Shown: positions 1 through 6,163 of the stretch, piece by piece | How positions within the stretch are numbered: position 1 is the stretch's first letter | Layout: each line of letters starts with the position of its first letter | NCBI GenBank assembly: GCA_945874115.1 | Contig: CAMCFD010000069.1 | Coordinates: forward strand, 1-7,850 | Reading direction: 5' to 3' | Source: Rickettsia typhi | Lineage (GTDB): Bacteria > Pseudomonadota > Alphaproteobacteria > Rickettsiales > UBA1997 | Length of the DNA: 7,850 nucleotides | Position numbers and translations under genes: made by a program | The notes under the pieces: model-generated | Databases searched by the model: none | Told to the model about the DNA's origin: nothing | Seen by the model: only the letters and a program-made list of their open reading frames with translations

Positions 1-432
1 GTGACTTTAGTTGCCTTGGTTGCGGCTTATTTTATGACGGGAAAGATCGCGAAAATGCCGATATTTTCAGCTTTGCTGCTTGGAATTTTTGGTGGATTAA
101 CTTTAATTTCTGGTGATGATTTTTTCATCAAAATCAAGCCGACACTTATTAATTTATTGTTCGCGATTGTTTTATTTTATGGATATTTCTCGAAACGTCC
201 GCTGATTAGCTATTTATTCGGCGGAGAAATCAAGATTAAAAATCAGGCGTGGCTTGTTATGTCTTGGCGTTGGGCTTGGTTTTTCGTGTTTTTGGCGGTG
301 TTAAATGAAATTATCTGGCGCAATTTTTCAACTGATTTTTGGGTGAGTTTTAAGATGTTTGGAATGTTTCCGATATCGATGATTTTTACGATTTCACAAG
401 TTCCGTTTATGATAAAAAATGTCGAGAAATAA
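1..432 (+). CDS. yciB: YciB/IspZ septation protein A family, inner membrane protein (5' partial)
   Basis: This is the C-terminal 143 residues of an intracellular septation protein A family member, a polytopic inner membrane protein linked to cell envelope synthesis and division. The family is usually near 180 residues, so roughly 40 N-terminal residues lie upstream of the window, and the GTG at position 1 is probably an internal valine codon. Recognisable family signatures are KPTLINLLFA (residues 46-55), WRWAWFFVFLAVLNEIIWR (89-107) and FSTDFWVSFKMFG (109-121). Hydrophobic segments at about 1-13, 21-38, 48-63, 88-105 and 116-138 fit four complete membrane helices plus part of another. It converges on ribD, with 7 bases between the two stop codons. 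Family assignment is firm; the molecular role of the family is poorly defined. Confidence 0.93.
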   Translation: MTLVALVAAYFMTGKIAKMPIFSALLLGIFGGLTLISGDDFFIKIKPTLINLLFAIVLFYGYFSKRPLISYLFGGEIKIKNQAWLVMSWRWAWFFVFLAVLNEIIWRNFSTDFWVSFKMFGMFPISMIFTISQVPFMIKNVEK

Positions 433-454
433 ATTTTCTCTAAACTATTTTTTT
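424..454. terminator. weak hairpin at the convergent yciB/ribD ends
   Basis: GAGAAA (424-429) can pair with TTTCTC (435-440) across a 5-base loop, overlapping both stop codons. A T-run at 448-454 follows on the + strand. The stem is short and AT-rich, so this is only a possible terminator for yciB; no better one is visible between the convergent genes. Confidence 0.25.
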
Positions 455-1543
455 GTAAAAACTAACAAAATCTTTTTCATCAATTTCTTCAATTCGTTGA
501 CGTTTAAAATTATCAAAAACGTCATCTATTTTTTGAAATCCAAATTCTCCAATCGCTGATATTCCATCGCTTCCGATGATTTTTTGATTTTGAATCCAGA
601 TTAATTCATCGACTAAATTTTCTCTTAAAAGTTGTGTTGCTAAATTTTGTCCACCTTCAATTAAGATTGAATTTATGCCGCTTTCGCAGATTTTTTCCAG
701 CATTAATTTTAAATCGATAATGTCATTTTTTTCTTCGCAAGAAATAATTTCAACGCCAAGATTTTTAAATTTCTCGAGATTTTTTTGATTAACTAAATTT
801 TTGTTAGCTAAAATTGTTGTTGGAATTTTTTTTGCACCTCGAAAAATTTGATAATTTTCATCGAAATTAAATCTGTTGGTAATCACAAATCTTTTTGGAG
901 AATATTCTTCAAGACCCGAAATTCGGCAATCAAGCGCTGGATCGTCATATTTTAAAGTTTGCGCGCCAATTAAAATTGCGTCATTAATCGACCTTAAATA
1001 ATGGGCGAATTTTCGTGCTTTTCCCCCCGTAATCCACTTGCTTTCAAAGCTTTTTGTGGCGATTTTTCCATCTAAAGATGTGGCAAGTTTTAAGGTGACA
1101 TAAGGCAATCCGCTGCGCTTGGCCTTAAAAAATCCTTTGTTAATTTCAAAGGCTTCGTCAAGTTCGATTATGTCGACTTTTACACCATTTTGGCGCAATT
1201 TTTCGATTCCCTTGCCGTTTACTCTTCCATCAGAATCGATTGCGGCGATAACTACTCTTGAAATTTTTGATTCAATGATTATATCTGTGCAAGGTGAGGT
1301 TTGTCCAAAGTGACAGCAGGGTTCGAGGCTTACGTAAAGCGTGGCGCCAATAAGTTTGTTTTTGTCAATAACCTTATTAATCGCGACGTTTTCGGCGTGA
1401 GGCCTTCCGCCTTTTGAAGTTATGCCGGTAGATAAAATCTCGCCATTTTTAACAATTATACAACCAACGGTCGGATTTGGAGAAGTTATGCCCAAATTCT
1501 TTTTTGACAAGTTAATGGTGGTAAGAAGAAATTTTTTATCCAT
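440..1543 (-). CDS. ribD: Bifunctional riboflavin biosynthesis protein RibD (deaminase/reductase)
   Basis: This 367-residue cytoplasmic enzyme carries out two successive steps of riboflavin synthesis: deamination of 2,5-diamino-6-ribosylamino-pyrimidinone 5'-phosphate, then NADPH-dependent reduction of the ribosyl side chain to ribityl. The N-terminal deaminase (about 1-145) has the zinc site HAE (H49, E51) and PCCHFGQTSPC (C76 and C85 as zinc ligands) plus the SPNPTVG substrate loop at 21-27. The C-terminal reductase (about 146-367) shows LKLATSLDGKIA (151-162), SKWITG (168-173), DAILIGAQT (188-196), DDP (200-202) and ILIEGG. Length is normal and both halves look intact. It is transcribed divergently from the lipoprotein genes. 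No FMN riboswitch is evident in its short leader. AAGGA lies only one base before the ATG, too close for a normal ribosome binding site. Confidence 0.97.
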   Translation of the reverse strand: MDKKFLLTTINLSKKNLGITSPNPTVGCIIVKNGEILSTGITSKGGRPHAENVAINKVIDKNKLIGATLYVSLEPCCHFGQTSPCTDIIIESKISRVVIAAIDSDGRVNGKGIEKLRQNGVKVDIIELDEAFEINKGFFKAKRSGLPYVTLKLATSLDGKIATKSFESKWITGGKARKFAHYLRSINDAILIGAQTLKYDDPALDCRISGLEEYSPKRFVITNRFNFDENYQIFRGAKKIPTTILANKNLVNQKNLEKFKNLGVEIISCEEKNDIIDLKLMLEKICESGINSILIEGGQNLATQLLRENLVDELIWIQNQKIIGSDGISAIGEFGFQKIDDVFDNFKRQRIEEIDEKDFVSFYKKIV

Positions 1544-1547
1544 TTCC

Positions 1548-1575
1548 TTGTATTATTTTAAAATAGTTTTATAAT
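1548..1575 (+). promoter_or_regulatory. promoter of the first lipoprotein gene
   Basis: A perfect -10 box TATAAT (1570-1575) lies 16 bases after a weak -35 TTGTAT (1548-1553). The -10 box overlaps an in-frame ATG at 1574, so transcription would begin near 1582, downstream of that ATG. This argues that the real lipoprotein start is the next in-frame ATG at 1622. Confidence 0.5.
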
Positions 1576-1591
1576 GTTATTGAAGAACAAT

Positions 1592-1618
1592 ATTATATTA
1601 AAAAAATATATAAATCAA
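1592..1618 (-). promoter_or_regulatory. possible ribD promoter
   Basis: On the minus strand TTGATT (1618-1613) precedes TATAAT (1597-1592) with a 15-base spacer, placing a start near 1585 and a leader of about 40 bases before the ribD ATG. The spacer is short and the region is extremely AT-rich, so chance matches are likely. It would overlap head-to-head with the opposite promoter. Confidence 0.3.
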
Positions 1619-1621
1619 GCA

Positions 1622-2005
1622 ATGGAAAGTCATAAGCTAAAAAGAGATTTATACAAAATTAGCGGCGCATTTATAAAGATTATTGCTCTTTGTTCGATGG
1701 TTTTTATTGCAAATTGTTCCACTAGATCTGATGGAGATTATCGAGATAGAAATACTTACAAAAGCTCGCCATATCCGGCTCCGGCTCCTGTAAGACAACC
1801 GACGAATTATCAAAATCCATATGGCCAATATCAGCCATATTATTACGGAACGCCTAATTCGAGCTCATATTATAACCCTTATGATTTTCAGCAGCCTTAT
1901 GGTCGAAATCCCTACTCAGATTATGACCAATATTACGTTCCTCCGACGCAACAATATAACACCGAATATGACTCGGGAAGCGGAAACTCGTTTTCTGGCA
2001 AATAA
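1622..2005 (+). CDS. Tyr/Pro-rich lipoprotein, paralogue 1, unknown function
   Basis: A 127-residue secreted protein. The chosen ATG (1622) begins a lipoprotein-like signal: basic n-region (K5, K7, R8, K12), hydrophobic core from about 16 to 30, and I-A-N-C with C32 as probable lipidated cysteine; asparagine before the cysteine is atypical. An in-frame ATG at 1574 would add 16 residues, but it lies inside a perfect -10 box. The mature part is low-complexity, rich in Y, P, Q, N and S, with repeated NPY and PY motifs, and contains DQYYVPP near the C terminus. The same motif, preceded by NPYxF, occurs in the next gene, so the two are probably diverged tandem duplicates. I cannot assign a function; an outer-membrane-anchored surface or periplasmic protein is the inference. 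A terminator hairpin follows immediately. Confidence 0.72.
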   Translation: MESHKLKRDLYKISGAFIKIIALCSMVFIANCSTRSDGDYRDRNTYKSSPYPAPAPVRQPTNYQNPYGQYQPYYYGTPNSSSYYNPYDFQQPYGRNPYSDYDQYYVPPTQQYNTEYDSGSGNSFSGK

Positions 2006-2007
2006 TT

Positions 2008-2041
2008 AACTGTAGCAAAACGCTACAGTTCTGGTGTTTTT
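2008..2041 (+). terminator. intrinsic terminator after lipoprotein 1
   Basis: AACTGTAGC (2008-2016) pairs perfectly with GCTACAGTT (2022-2030), a 9-bp stem with a 5-base AAAAC loop, starting 2 bases after the stop codon. A T-run (2037-2041) lies 6 bases after the stem. This suggests lipoprotein 1 is transcribed separately from lipoprotein 2. Confidence 0.65.
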
Positions 2042-2122
2042 GAAGGTTCGAATTGGCTTTTTCAAAGATTATAGTTAGTCAAAATTATCGCGTTTCTCAA
2101 TTTTAAAGTTTGTAATTTCTAA

Positions 2123-2554
2123 ATGTTACTTGGCAATAAATATTATTTTTTGTTGGTTTGCTTAATTGCGTGTTCTTGCCTCGTGCCTTCGGGTAAGAAT
2201 CTTGATGGCAGAGATAGCTATTTATATGACAAGGTTGGATATGATCCAGGAACGAGGCCGCAAGATGGCGGTGCTAGTCCTCCTCCTGTTCAAGTTGTTC
2301 CTGACTATTATTATCGCACGCCTCCTGTCGTTGCAAGGCCCTCGGCACCAATGCCACCAAGAAATTCCGTTTCACAGCAATATCCTCCAGCTTCGCGGTT
2401 TTATTCAAACCCTTACTCTTTCAACCCTCCCGTGGCATTTCCTTTTTATGACAGTGACCAATATTATGTTCCTCCTAGAAACATCAGCAATGGCGAAGAT
2501 GCGGCTAATGTTGGCCCGCAAAAACAAAGCAACGGGGGAAGTAGACCGAGATAA
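2123..2554 (+). CDS. Pro/Tyr-rich lipoprotein, paralogue 2, unknown function
   Basis: A 143-residue lipoprotein with a short, convincing signal: MLLGNKYY, a hydrophobic stretch 9-16, and the lipobox L-I-A-C with C17 as the lipidation site. The mature part is proline-rich (GASPPP, RTPPVV, SAPMPP) with scattered tyrosines. It carries NPYSF followed by DSDQYYVPP at about 106-118, aligning with NPYDF...DYDQYYVPP of the upstream gene. Both also have a D/R-rich stretch soon after the cysteine, so the pair looks like an old tandem duplication. A longer overlapping reading frame (2166-2648) has no signal peptide and basic, irregular composition, so this frame is preferred. Upstream, TATAGT (2070-2075) may be a -10 box but has only a poor -35. 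Function unknown. Confidence 0.75.
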   Translation: MLLGNKYYFLLVCLIACSCLVPSGKNLDGRDSYLYDKVGYDPGTRPQDGGASPPPVQVVPDYYYRTPPVVARPSAPMPPRNSVSQQYPPASRFYSNPYSFNPPVAFPFYDSDQYYVPPRNISNGEDAANVGPQKQSNGGSRPR

Positions 2555-2605
2555 TTTGCGAAATATTTGTTTATCTGGTTTTTCGCGAATCCTGTTGATT
2601 TTTTT
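2554..2605 (+). terminator. probable terminator after lipoprotein 2
   Basis: ATTTGCGAAA (2554-2563) pairs with TTTCGCGAAT (2581-2590): ten pairs including one T-G wobble, with a 17-base loop. A run of seven T (2599-2605) follows after 8 bases. The distance from stem to T-run is longer than ideal. The T-run also lies within the spacer of the probable grxC promoter. Confidence 0.4.
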
Positions 2606-2623
2606 GCGCAATTGGTTTAAAAT
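2595..2623 (+). promoter_or_regulatory. probable grxC promoter
   Basis: TTGATT (2595-2600, 4 of 6 to the -35 consensus) and TAAAAT (2618-2623, 5 of 6 to the -10) are separated by 17 bases. The start would be near 2630, giving a leader of about 23 bases before the grxC ATG. Confidence 0.42.
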
Positions 2624-2652
2624 TCTGGTGTTTTCCAACAACTTTTAAATTT

Positions 2653-2901
2653 ATGACTGATATTATAATTTATAGCAAAACTGTTTGCCCTTATTGTGTT
2701 AAGGCGAAATTTTTGTTGAAGCGTAAAAATGTTGAATTTAAAGAAATTATGGTTAATAGCGACGAGATTCGCGAAGAAATGATTAAAAAATCAGGTGGAA
2801 GAATGACCGTTCCGCAAATTTTCATTGATGGCAAACATATCGGTGGATGCGATGATTTATATGCGCTTGAAGAGGCGGGCAAGTTGGATGAGTTAATTTA
2901 A
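2653..2901 (+). CDS. grxC: Glutaredoxin 3 (GrxC type)
   Basis: An 82-residue cytoplasmic dithiol glutaredoxin, which reduces protein disulfides and glutathione mixed disulfides using glutathione. The active site CPYC is at residues 12-15 (C12 nucleophile, C15 resolving). The cis-proline motif TVP is at 52-54, followed by QIFIDGKHIGGCDDL, where G64-G65-C66-D67-D68 contribute to glutathione binding. The extra cysteine in GGCDD is common in this subgroup. Length is normal for GrxC. It sits 98 bases after lipoprotein 2 with its own likely promoter. The leader is AT-rich, with no Shine-Dalgarno match. A terminator after the gene is not obvious. Confidence 0.95.
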   Translation: MTDIIIYSKTVCPYCVKAKFLLKRKNVEFKEIMVNSDEIREEMIKKSGGRMTVPQIFIDGKHIGGCDDLYALEEAGKLDELI

Positions 2902-3097
2902 AACTGCGATTTTAAATTGGGGCGATGTGGCAAACAAAGTCGCTGTTTAGTGTCGAGGAAGTAAAGTTTCTCAACCCTTTATCTGTATGCTTCGTTAGAG
3001 ATTAATAAATAAACAAAAGTTTCTAATAAAATTTATCTATAGAATTTTGAAAGAGTTTGGCTTTTTATTTAGGCGGCGAAACCATTGCTGATGCTTC

Positions 3098-3123
3098 TTG
3101 ACTTAAAATTCACAATCTAAAAT
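3098..3123 (+). promoter_or_regulatory. possible vegetative groES promoter
   Basis: TTGACT (3098-3103, 5 of 6) is followed after 14 bases by TAAAAT (3118-3123, 5 of 6). The spacer is short for a sigma-70 promoter, so this is tentative. It would give basal groESL expression upstream of the better candidate at 3145. Confidence 0.25.
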
Positions 3124-3144
3124 TTAAATTTTTTCACTTTACCC

Positions 3145-3174
3145 CTTGTAAAATCTCGGCCAAACTATTATATT
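3145..3174 (+). promoter_or_regulatory. probable groESL heat-shock promoter
   Basis: CTTGTAA (3145-3151) resembles the CTTG-type -35 recognised by RpoH in proteobacteria. Downstream, CTATTAT (3165-3171) fits the CYTATnT-like -10 known from alphaproteobacteria, with a shorter spacer than usual. Alternatively TTGTAA and TATATT (3169-3174) form a sigma-70-like pair with a 17-base spacer. Either choice starts transcription at about 3178-3181, leaving a leader of about 70 bases. With no CIRCE site, RpoH control is the simpler inference. Confidence 0.5.
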
Positions 3175-3176
3175 AT

Positions 3177-3210
3177 CAGCAGAAGAGCGAATCATGCTTT
3201 GAAACTGCTG
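3177..3210 (+). promoter_or_regulatory. 5'-terminal hairpin in the groESL leader
   Basis: CAGCAG (3177-3182) pairs with CTGCTG (3205-3210). Inside, AAGAGC-like bases 3184-3188 pair with 3196-3200 (one wobble), so the leader can form an interrupted 11-bp hairpin. It would sit at or within a few bases of the predicted transcript start, about 38 bases before the groES ATG. Such end hairpins can stabilise mRNA; a temperature-sensitive role is possible but unproven, and the stem does not cover the start codon. Confidence 0.4.
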
Positions 3211-3248
3211 CTTCCTTAGAATTATTAACTTTAAATTTGTTTTAAATT

Positions 3249-3536
3249 ATGAAGATCAGACCATTACACGACCGCGTTTTGATTGAGCGCATTGAAGCTG
3301 AAGCGAAAACTGCTGGCGGAATTATTATCCCTGACAATGCAAAAGAAAAGCCATCTGAAGGCAAGATTGTTGCTGTTGGCAATGGTGCTCGCGACGAATC
3401 TGGCAAAGTTCATGCTTTAGATGTTAAAGTTGGCGATAAAGTTTTGTTCGCAAAATGGGGCGGAACCGAAGTTAAAGTTGATGGCAAAGAGCTAATTATC
3501 TTGAAAGAATCGGATATTTTGGCTGTTGTTGAATAA
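3249..3536 (+). CDS. groES: Co-chaperonin GroES (10 kDa)
   Basis: A 95-residue GroES of normal length. Seven copies form the lid that caps the GroEL folding chamber in the cytoplasm. The N terminus KIRPLHDRVLIERIE is typical. The mobile loop that docks to GroEL is at about 17-32, with the hydrophobic GGIIIP tripeptide region at 23-28. The roof and core elements EGKIVAVGNGARDESGK (37-53) and GDKVLFAKWGGTEVKVDGKE (62-81) follow, and the protein ends ESDILAVVE. It heads the groESL operon behind a probable heat-shock promoter. The ATG follows an AT-only stretch, with no purine-rich ribosome binding site. Confidence 0.97.
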   Translation: MKIRPLHDRVLIERIEAEAKTAGGIIIPDNAKEKPSEGKIVAVGNGARDESGKVHALDVKVGDKVLFAKWGGTEVKVDGKELIILKESDILAVVE

Positions 3537-3653
3537 AATTCTGTAGGGAAGGCTCACAAATTGCTAGTTCGCACGCGAAATATCGTTTGTTGAAATGTCG
3601 GTGATTAGTGAATTATTCTCGCAAAAAATATTAATAAATTAAATATAAAAATT
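3537..3653 (+). other. long groES-groEL spacer
   Basis: The 117-base gap is longer than in many groESL operons. It contains a small perfect inverted repeat, TTCGC-AC-GCGAA (3568-3579), and then a 40-base AT-rich run up to the groEL ATG with no Shine-Dalgarno sequence. No T-run follows the small hairpin, so termination is unlikely. It could be an RNA processing or attenuation site that alters the GroES:GroEL ratio, which is inference. Confidence 0.4.
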
Positions 3654-5309
3654 ATGTCTTCTAAAGAAATTCTATTTTCAACTGACGCTCGTGCGAAAAT
3701 CGTTGAAGGTGTTGATATTATTGCTAATGCCGTGAAAGTTACTTTGGGGCCCAAAGGTCGTAATGTCGTGATTGAAAAATCATTTGGTGCGCCAAGAATC
3801 ACGAAAGACGGGGTTTCTGTTGCTAAAGAAATTGAGCTTGCTGATAAGTTTCAAAATTTGGGTGCGCAAATGATTAAAGAAGTTGCCTCTAAAACCAATG
3901 ATATCGCTGGTGACGGGACGACAACTTCGACAGTTTTGGCTCAAGCTATTGTGCGTGAAGGTGTGAAATCGGTGGCGGCCGGCTTGAATCCGATGGATTT
4001 GAAGCGTGGAATTGATTTGGCGGTTGAAGCAGTTGTTGCTGAAATCAAGAAAATGAGCAAGAAAGTTAGCGGCAAAGAAGAAATCGCGCAAGTTGCGACA
4101 ATTTCTGCCAATGGCGATAAAGAAATCGGCACAAAAATCGCAGAAGCGGTGCAAAGAGTTGGCGTTGACAGCCCGATCACGGTTGAAGAAGCGAAAGGTT
4201 TAGAGTTTGAAACTTCAGTTGTTGAAGGTATGAATTTTGATCGCGGATATTTGTCGCCATATTTCATCACGAACGGTGAAAAAATGACGGTTGAAATGGA
4301 AAACGCTTTCATTTTGCTTTTCGAAAAGAAAATTTCTGGCTTGCAAACTATGGTGCCATTGCTTGAGGCTGTAGTTCAATCTGGTCGTCCACTTTTGATT
4401 ATCGCTGAAGATGTTGAAGGCGAAGCTTTGGCGGCGTTGGTTGTTAACAAACTTCGCGGAGGCTTGAAAGTCGCGGCTGTGAAAGCCCCAGGTTTTGGCG
4501 ATCGCAGAAAATCTATCATGGAAGATATCGCAGTTTTGACTGGCGGACAATTGATTTCAGAAGATTTAGGCATGAAGCTTGAATCTGTTACTCCGGATCA
4601 ACTTGGTCAAGCGAAAAAAATTATCATCACGAAAGATGATACGACAATCGTTGACGGAGCGGGTGAGTCAAGCGCGGTTAAATCACGCTGTGAGTCAATC
4701 AAAAAGCAAATGGCTGATACAACTTCTGATTATGACAAAGAAAAATTGCAAGAAAGACTTGCGAAACTTTCTGGCGGAGTGGCTATCCTTAAGGTTGGCG
4801 GCGCTACGGAAGTTGAAGTTAAAGAAAGAAAAGATCGTGTTGAGGATGCGCTTCACGCGACTCGCGCGGCGATGCAAGAAGGCATTGTTGCGGGTGGTGG
4901 ATCTGCGCTTGTTTATGCGGGACATGTGCTTGAGAAGTTGAAGGGCGCCAATGAAGATCAAACTGCGGGCATCAACATTATCAAGAAAGTATTGCGTGCG
5001 CCAATTCGTCAAATCGCTGAGAATGCTGGTTTTGATGGTGCGGTGGTGGCCAATGAAGTTGCGTCGAAAAAAGACCCAGCTTATGGTTATGATGCGCAAA
5101 ACAACACTTATGGCGATATGTTTAAGGCGGGAATTGTTGATCCGGCGAAAGTTGTGAGAACGGCGTTGCAGGATTCTTCTTCGATTGCGGGCTTGTTGAT
5201 TACGACTGAGGCTTGTATTGTTGAGAAGAAGGATGAGAATGCTGGTGGTGGAATGGCTGGTGGTATGGGTGGTGGTATGCCTGGGATGGGTGGAATGGGC
5301 GGATTCTAG
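3654..5309 (+). CDS. groEL: Chaperonin GroEL (60 kDa)
   Basis: A 551-residue group I chaperonin, the ATP-driven double-ring folding machine that works with GroES in the cytoplasm. Catalytic positions match the E. coli numbering: the nucleotide loop LGPKGRNV at 31-38, D52 in KDG, D87-G88-T89-T90-T91, and D398 in VEDALHATRAA, so there are no net indels up to that point. The apical domain contains the YLSPYFITN and APGFGDRRK segments. AVVAGGG-type nucleotide contacts (IVAGGGSALV) follow D398. The C-terminal flexible tail is a GGM repeat ending GGMGGF instead of the common GGMM. NPMDLKRGID is typical of alphaproteobacterial GroEL. It is co-transcribed with groES and ends in a strong terminator. 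No inserts or truncation are seen. Confidence 0.98.
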   Translation: MSSKEILFSTDARAKIVEGVDIIANAVKVTLGPKGRNVVIEKSFGAPRITKDGVSVAKEIELADKFQNLGAQMIKEVASKTNDIAGDGTTTSTVLAQAIVREGVKSVAAGLNPMDLKRGIDLAVEAVVAEIKKMSKKVSGKEEIAQVATISANGDKEIGTKIAEAVQRVGVDSPITVEEAKGLEFETSVVEGMNFDRGYLSPYFITNGEKMTVEMENAFILLFEKKISGLQTMVPLLEAVVQSGRPLLIIAEDVEGEALAALVVNKLRGGLKVAAVKAPGFGDRRKSIMEDIAVLTGGQLISEDLGMKLESVTPDQLGQAKKIIITKDDTTIVDGAGESSAVKSRCESIKKQMADTTSDYDKEKLQERLAKLSGGVAILKVGGATEVEVKERKDRVEDALHATRAAMQEGIVAGGGSALVYAGHVLEKLKGANEDQTAGINIIKKVLRAPIRQIAENAGFDGAVVANEVASKKDPAYGYDAQNNTYGDMFKAGIVDPAKVVRTALQDSSSIAGLLITTEACIVEKKDENAGGGMAGGMGGGMPGMGGMGGF

Positions 5310-5333
5310 TTTAGAATTCCAATGTTTTGTTAT

Positions 5334-5375
5334 AAAAAGGGTGGGAGTCGAAAGATTTTCACCCTTTTTATTTTT
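5334..5375 (+). terminator. groESL intrinsic terminator
   Basis: AAAAAGGGTG (5334-5343) pairs perfectly with CACCCTTTTT (5360-5369), a 10-bp stem with a 16-base loop, followed by ATTTTT (5370-5375). It starts 25 bases after the groEL stop and marks the end of the conserved chaperonin operon. The repeat-rich accessory patch begins 30 bases further on. Confidence 0.85.
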
Positions 5376-5404
5376 ATGTAACTTAAACATAGGTTTACCT
5401 CAAA

Positions 5405-5501
5405 GCAGGGCGGGGTTTGTAACCCCGTCCTAACTTTCATGTCCATCGAAATTTCGCGAGGGAAATGAAAGTTCCGGAATGGGTTGCAAACCCATTCCGG
5501 C
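5405..5501 (+). repeat. 97-bp triple-hairpin palindromic element, copy 1
   Basis: The element runs GC-A-B-C-C. Hairpin A is AGGGCGGGGTT/AACCCCGTCCT (5407-5417, 5421-5431, loop TGT), with one G-T wobble. Hairpin B has arms AACTTTCAT/ATGAAAGTT (5432-5440, 5465-5473) around an inner CGAAATTTCG palindrome (5447-5456). Hairpin C is CCGGAATGGGTT/AACCCATTCCGG (5474-5485, 5489-5500, loop GCA), a perfect 12-bp stem. By eye it differs from copy 2 at 6 of 97 positions, with no indels. It lies just after the groEL terminator and lacks the GTAG module. Directly downstream, TTGACG (5512-5517) may be a -35 for the next gene, but no good -10 follows. Confidence 0.93.
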
Positions 5502-5552
5502 GGCGGAGACCTTGACGGTTTTCAGCTGTTTTAGAAATCAACTTAGAAAAAT

Positions 5553-6146
5553 ATGGAAAATTTAAAAAACTCAGCTATCAATTTTCTATTTGAGAAAATT
5601 TGGGTAAAGATCTTTACATTAATACTAACCCCTGCGGTGACTTTTTTTCTTTTATTTAAATCAAAATATCCAATTCTTTTTGATCCCGCTATTATTTTTG
5701 TTATATTTTTAATTGTAATTTCGGCTACTTTAATAATTATTACATTAATTGGTAATTATTTAGAAAAACAAAAAGGTTGTAAAAAATTTAATAAAATAGA
5801 CGAGTGGCCAGATACTTATATAGAGTTTACCTTAAAGACCCAAGCAACAAACAATTGTGTGCAATCTTCTTTGATTAGCAAATCAAATATTGCAAAGTTC
5901 AAATTTTCTAATATTGAAAAAAATATTCAATCAGGATATTTTTTTGATTTAATGATGGAAACTATTGAACCTATTGAGCATTATATTTTAGATATTGAGC
6001 CCTTAAATACAAAATTACAGCCAGCAGTTAAATCTATATTTTGTAATAAATATACTCTTGTTGTCAGAATAGAGGGAGATATTGATATAACAGAAGGGAA
6101 ATATAAAATGTTGGCTAAAAAATCTTTAGATTATAATAAATCTTAG
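5553..6146 (+). CDS. AT-rich two-helix membrane protein, unknown function
   Basis: A 197-residue protein that I do not recognise. Residues about 17-35 and 42-68 are strongly hydrophobic and predict two membrane helices joined by a short loop with FDP. The remaining 130 residues are a soluble, lysine- and isoleucine-rich domain with no catalytic motif I can identify, containing two cysteines (C102, C163 by approximate count). Base composition is visibly more AT-rich than groEL and the other core genes, and GC-ending codons are rare, suggesting foreign origin. It lies alone between repeat copies 1 and 2. Its TAG stop abuts a repeat remnant (6146-6163), so the 3' end may have been cut by repeat insertion. 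The start lacks a Shine-Dalgarno sequence, like its neighbours. Confidence 0.7.
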   Translation: MENLKNSAINFLFEKIWVKIFTLILTPAVTFFLLFKSKYPILFDPAIIFVIFLIVISATLIIITLIGNYLEKQKGCKKFNKIDEWPDTYIEFTLKTQATNNCVQSSLISKSNIAKFKFSNIEKNIQSGYFFDLMMETIEPIEHYILDIEPLNTKLQPAVKSIFCNKYTLVVRIEGDIDITEGKYKMLAKKSLDYNKS

Positions 6147-6163
6147 TTTGCAACCCCACCTGT
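6146..6163 (+). repeat. remnant of a repeat hairpin fused to a stop codon
   Basis: GTTTGCAACCCC (6146-6157) matches the centre and right arm of hairpin A (compare GGTTTGCAACCC at 6174-6184). It lies directly before copy 2 and begins with the last base of the TAG stop codon. It looks like a truncated extra element copy, but the match is short. Confidence 0.45.

Larger units (their letters stand above)
2902..3248 (+). other. 347-base intergenic region grxC-groES
   Basis: No reading frame of convincing length or composition is visible on either strand, and I see no tRNA or known riboswitch. The 5' part (2902-3097) contains only weak short inverted repeats and a duplicated AAAGTTTCT (around 2965 and 3016). 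The 3' part holds the groES regulatory signals listed separately. No CIRCE operator (TTAGCACTC-N9-GAGTGCTAA) is present. The 5' part could hold a small RNA or a decayed gene, but nothing in it supports either directly. Confidence 0.6.

Noticed and set aside
1119..1313. 64-aa frame antisense to ribD
   Set aside because: It lies inside the deaminase/reductase coding region and has no independent evidence.
1544..1621. FMN riboswitch upstream of ribD
   Set aside because: The leader is about 40-80 bases of nearly pure A and T without the conserved multi-helix RFN sequence.
2039..2066. tRNA-like GGTTCGAAT motif after lipoprotein 1
   Set aside because: The flanks do not form a T-arm, and no acceptor, D or anticodon arms can be built; it is only a TTTGAA/TTCAAA inverted repeat around TTCGAA.
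2166..2648. 160-aa frame overlapping lipoprotein 2, longer than the called gene
   Set aside because: It has no signal peptide or recognisable domain. The other frame has a perfect lipobox and shares DQYYVPP with the neighbouring gene.
3124..3248. CIRCE (HrcA) operator in front of groES
   Set aside because: No TTAGCACTC-N9-GAGTGCTAA or close variant is present; the only inverted repeat is the CAGCAG/CTGCTG hairpin.
4695..5390. 231-aa antisense frame over the end of groEL, with other antisense frames at 3780-4154, 3941-4312 and 4215-4550
   Set aside because: Shadow frames of a strongly conserved coding sequence, with biased composition and no family resemblance.
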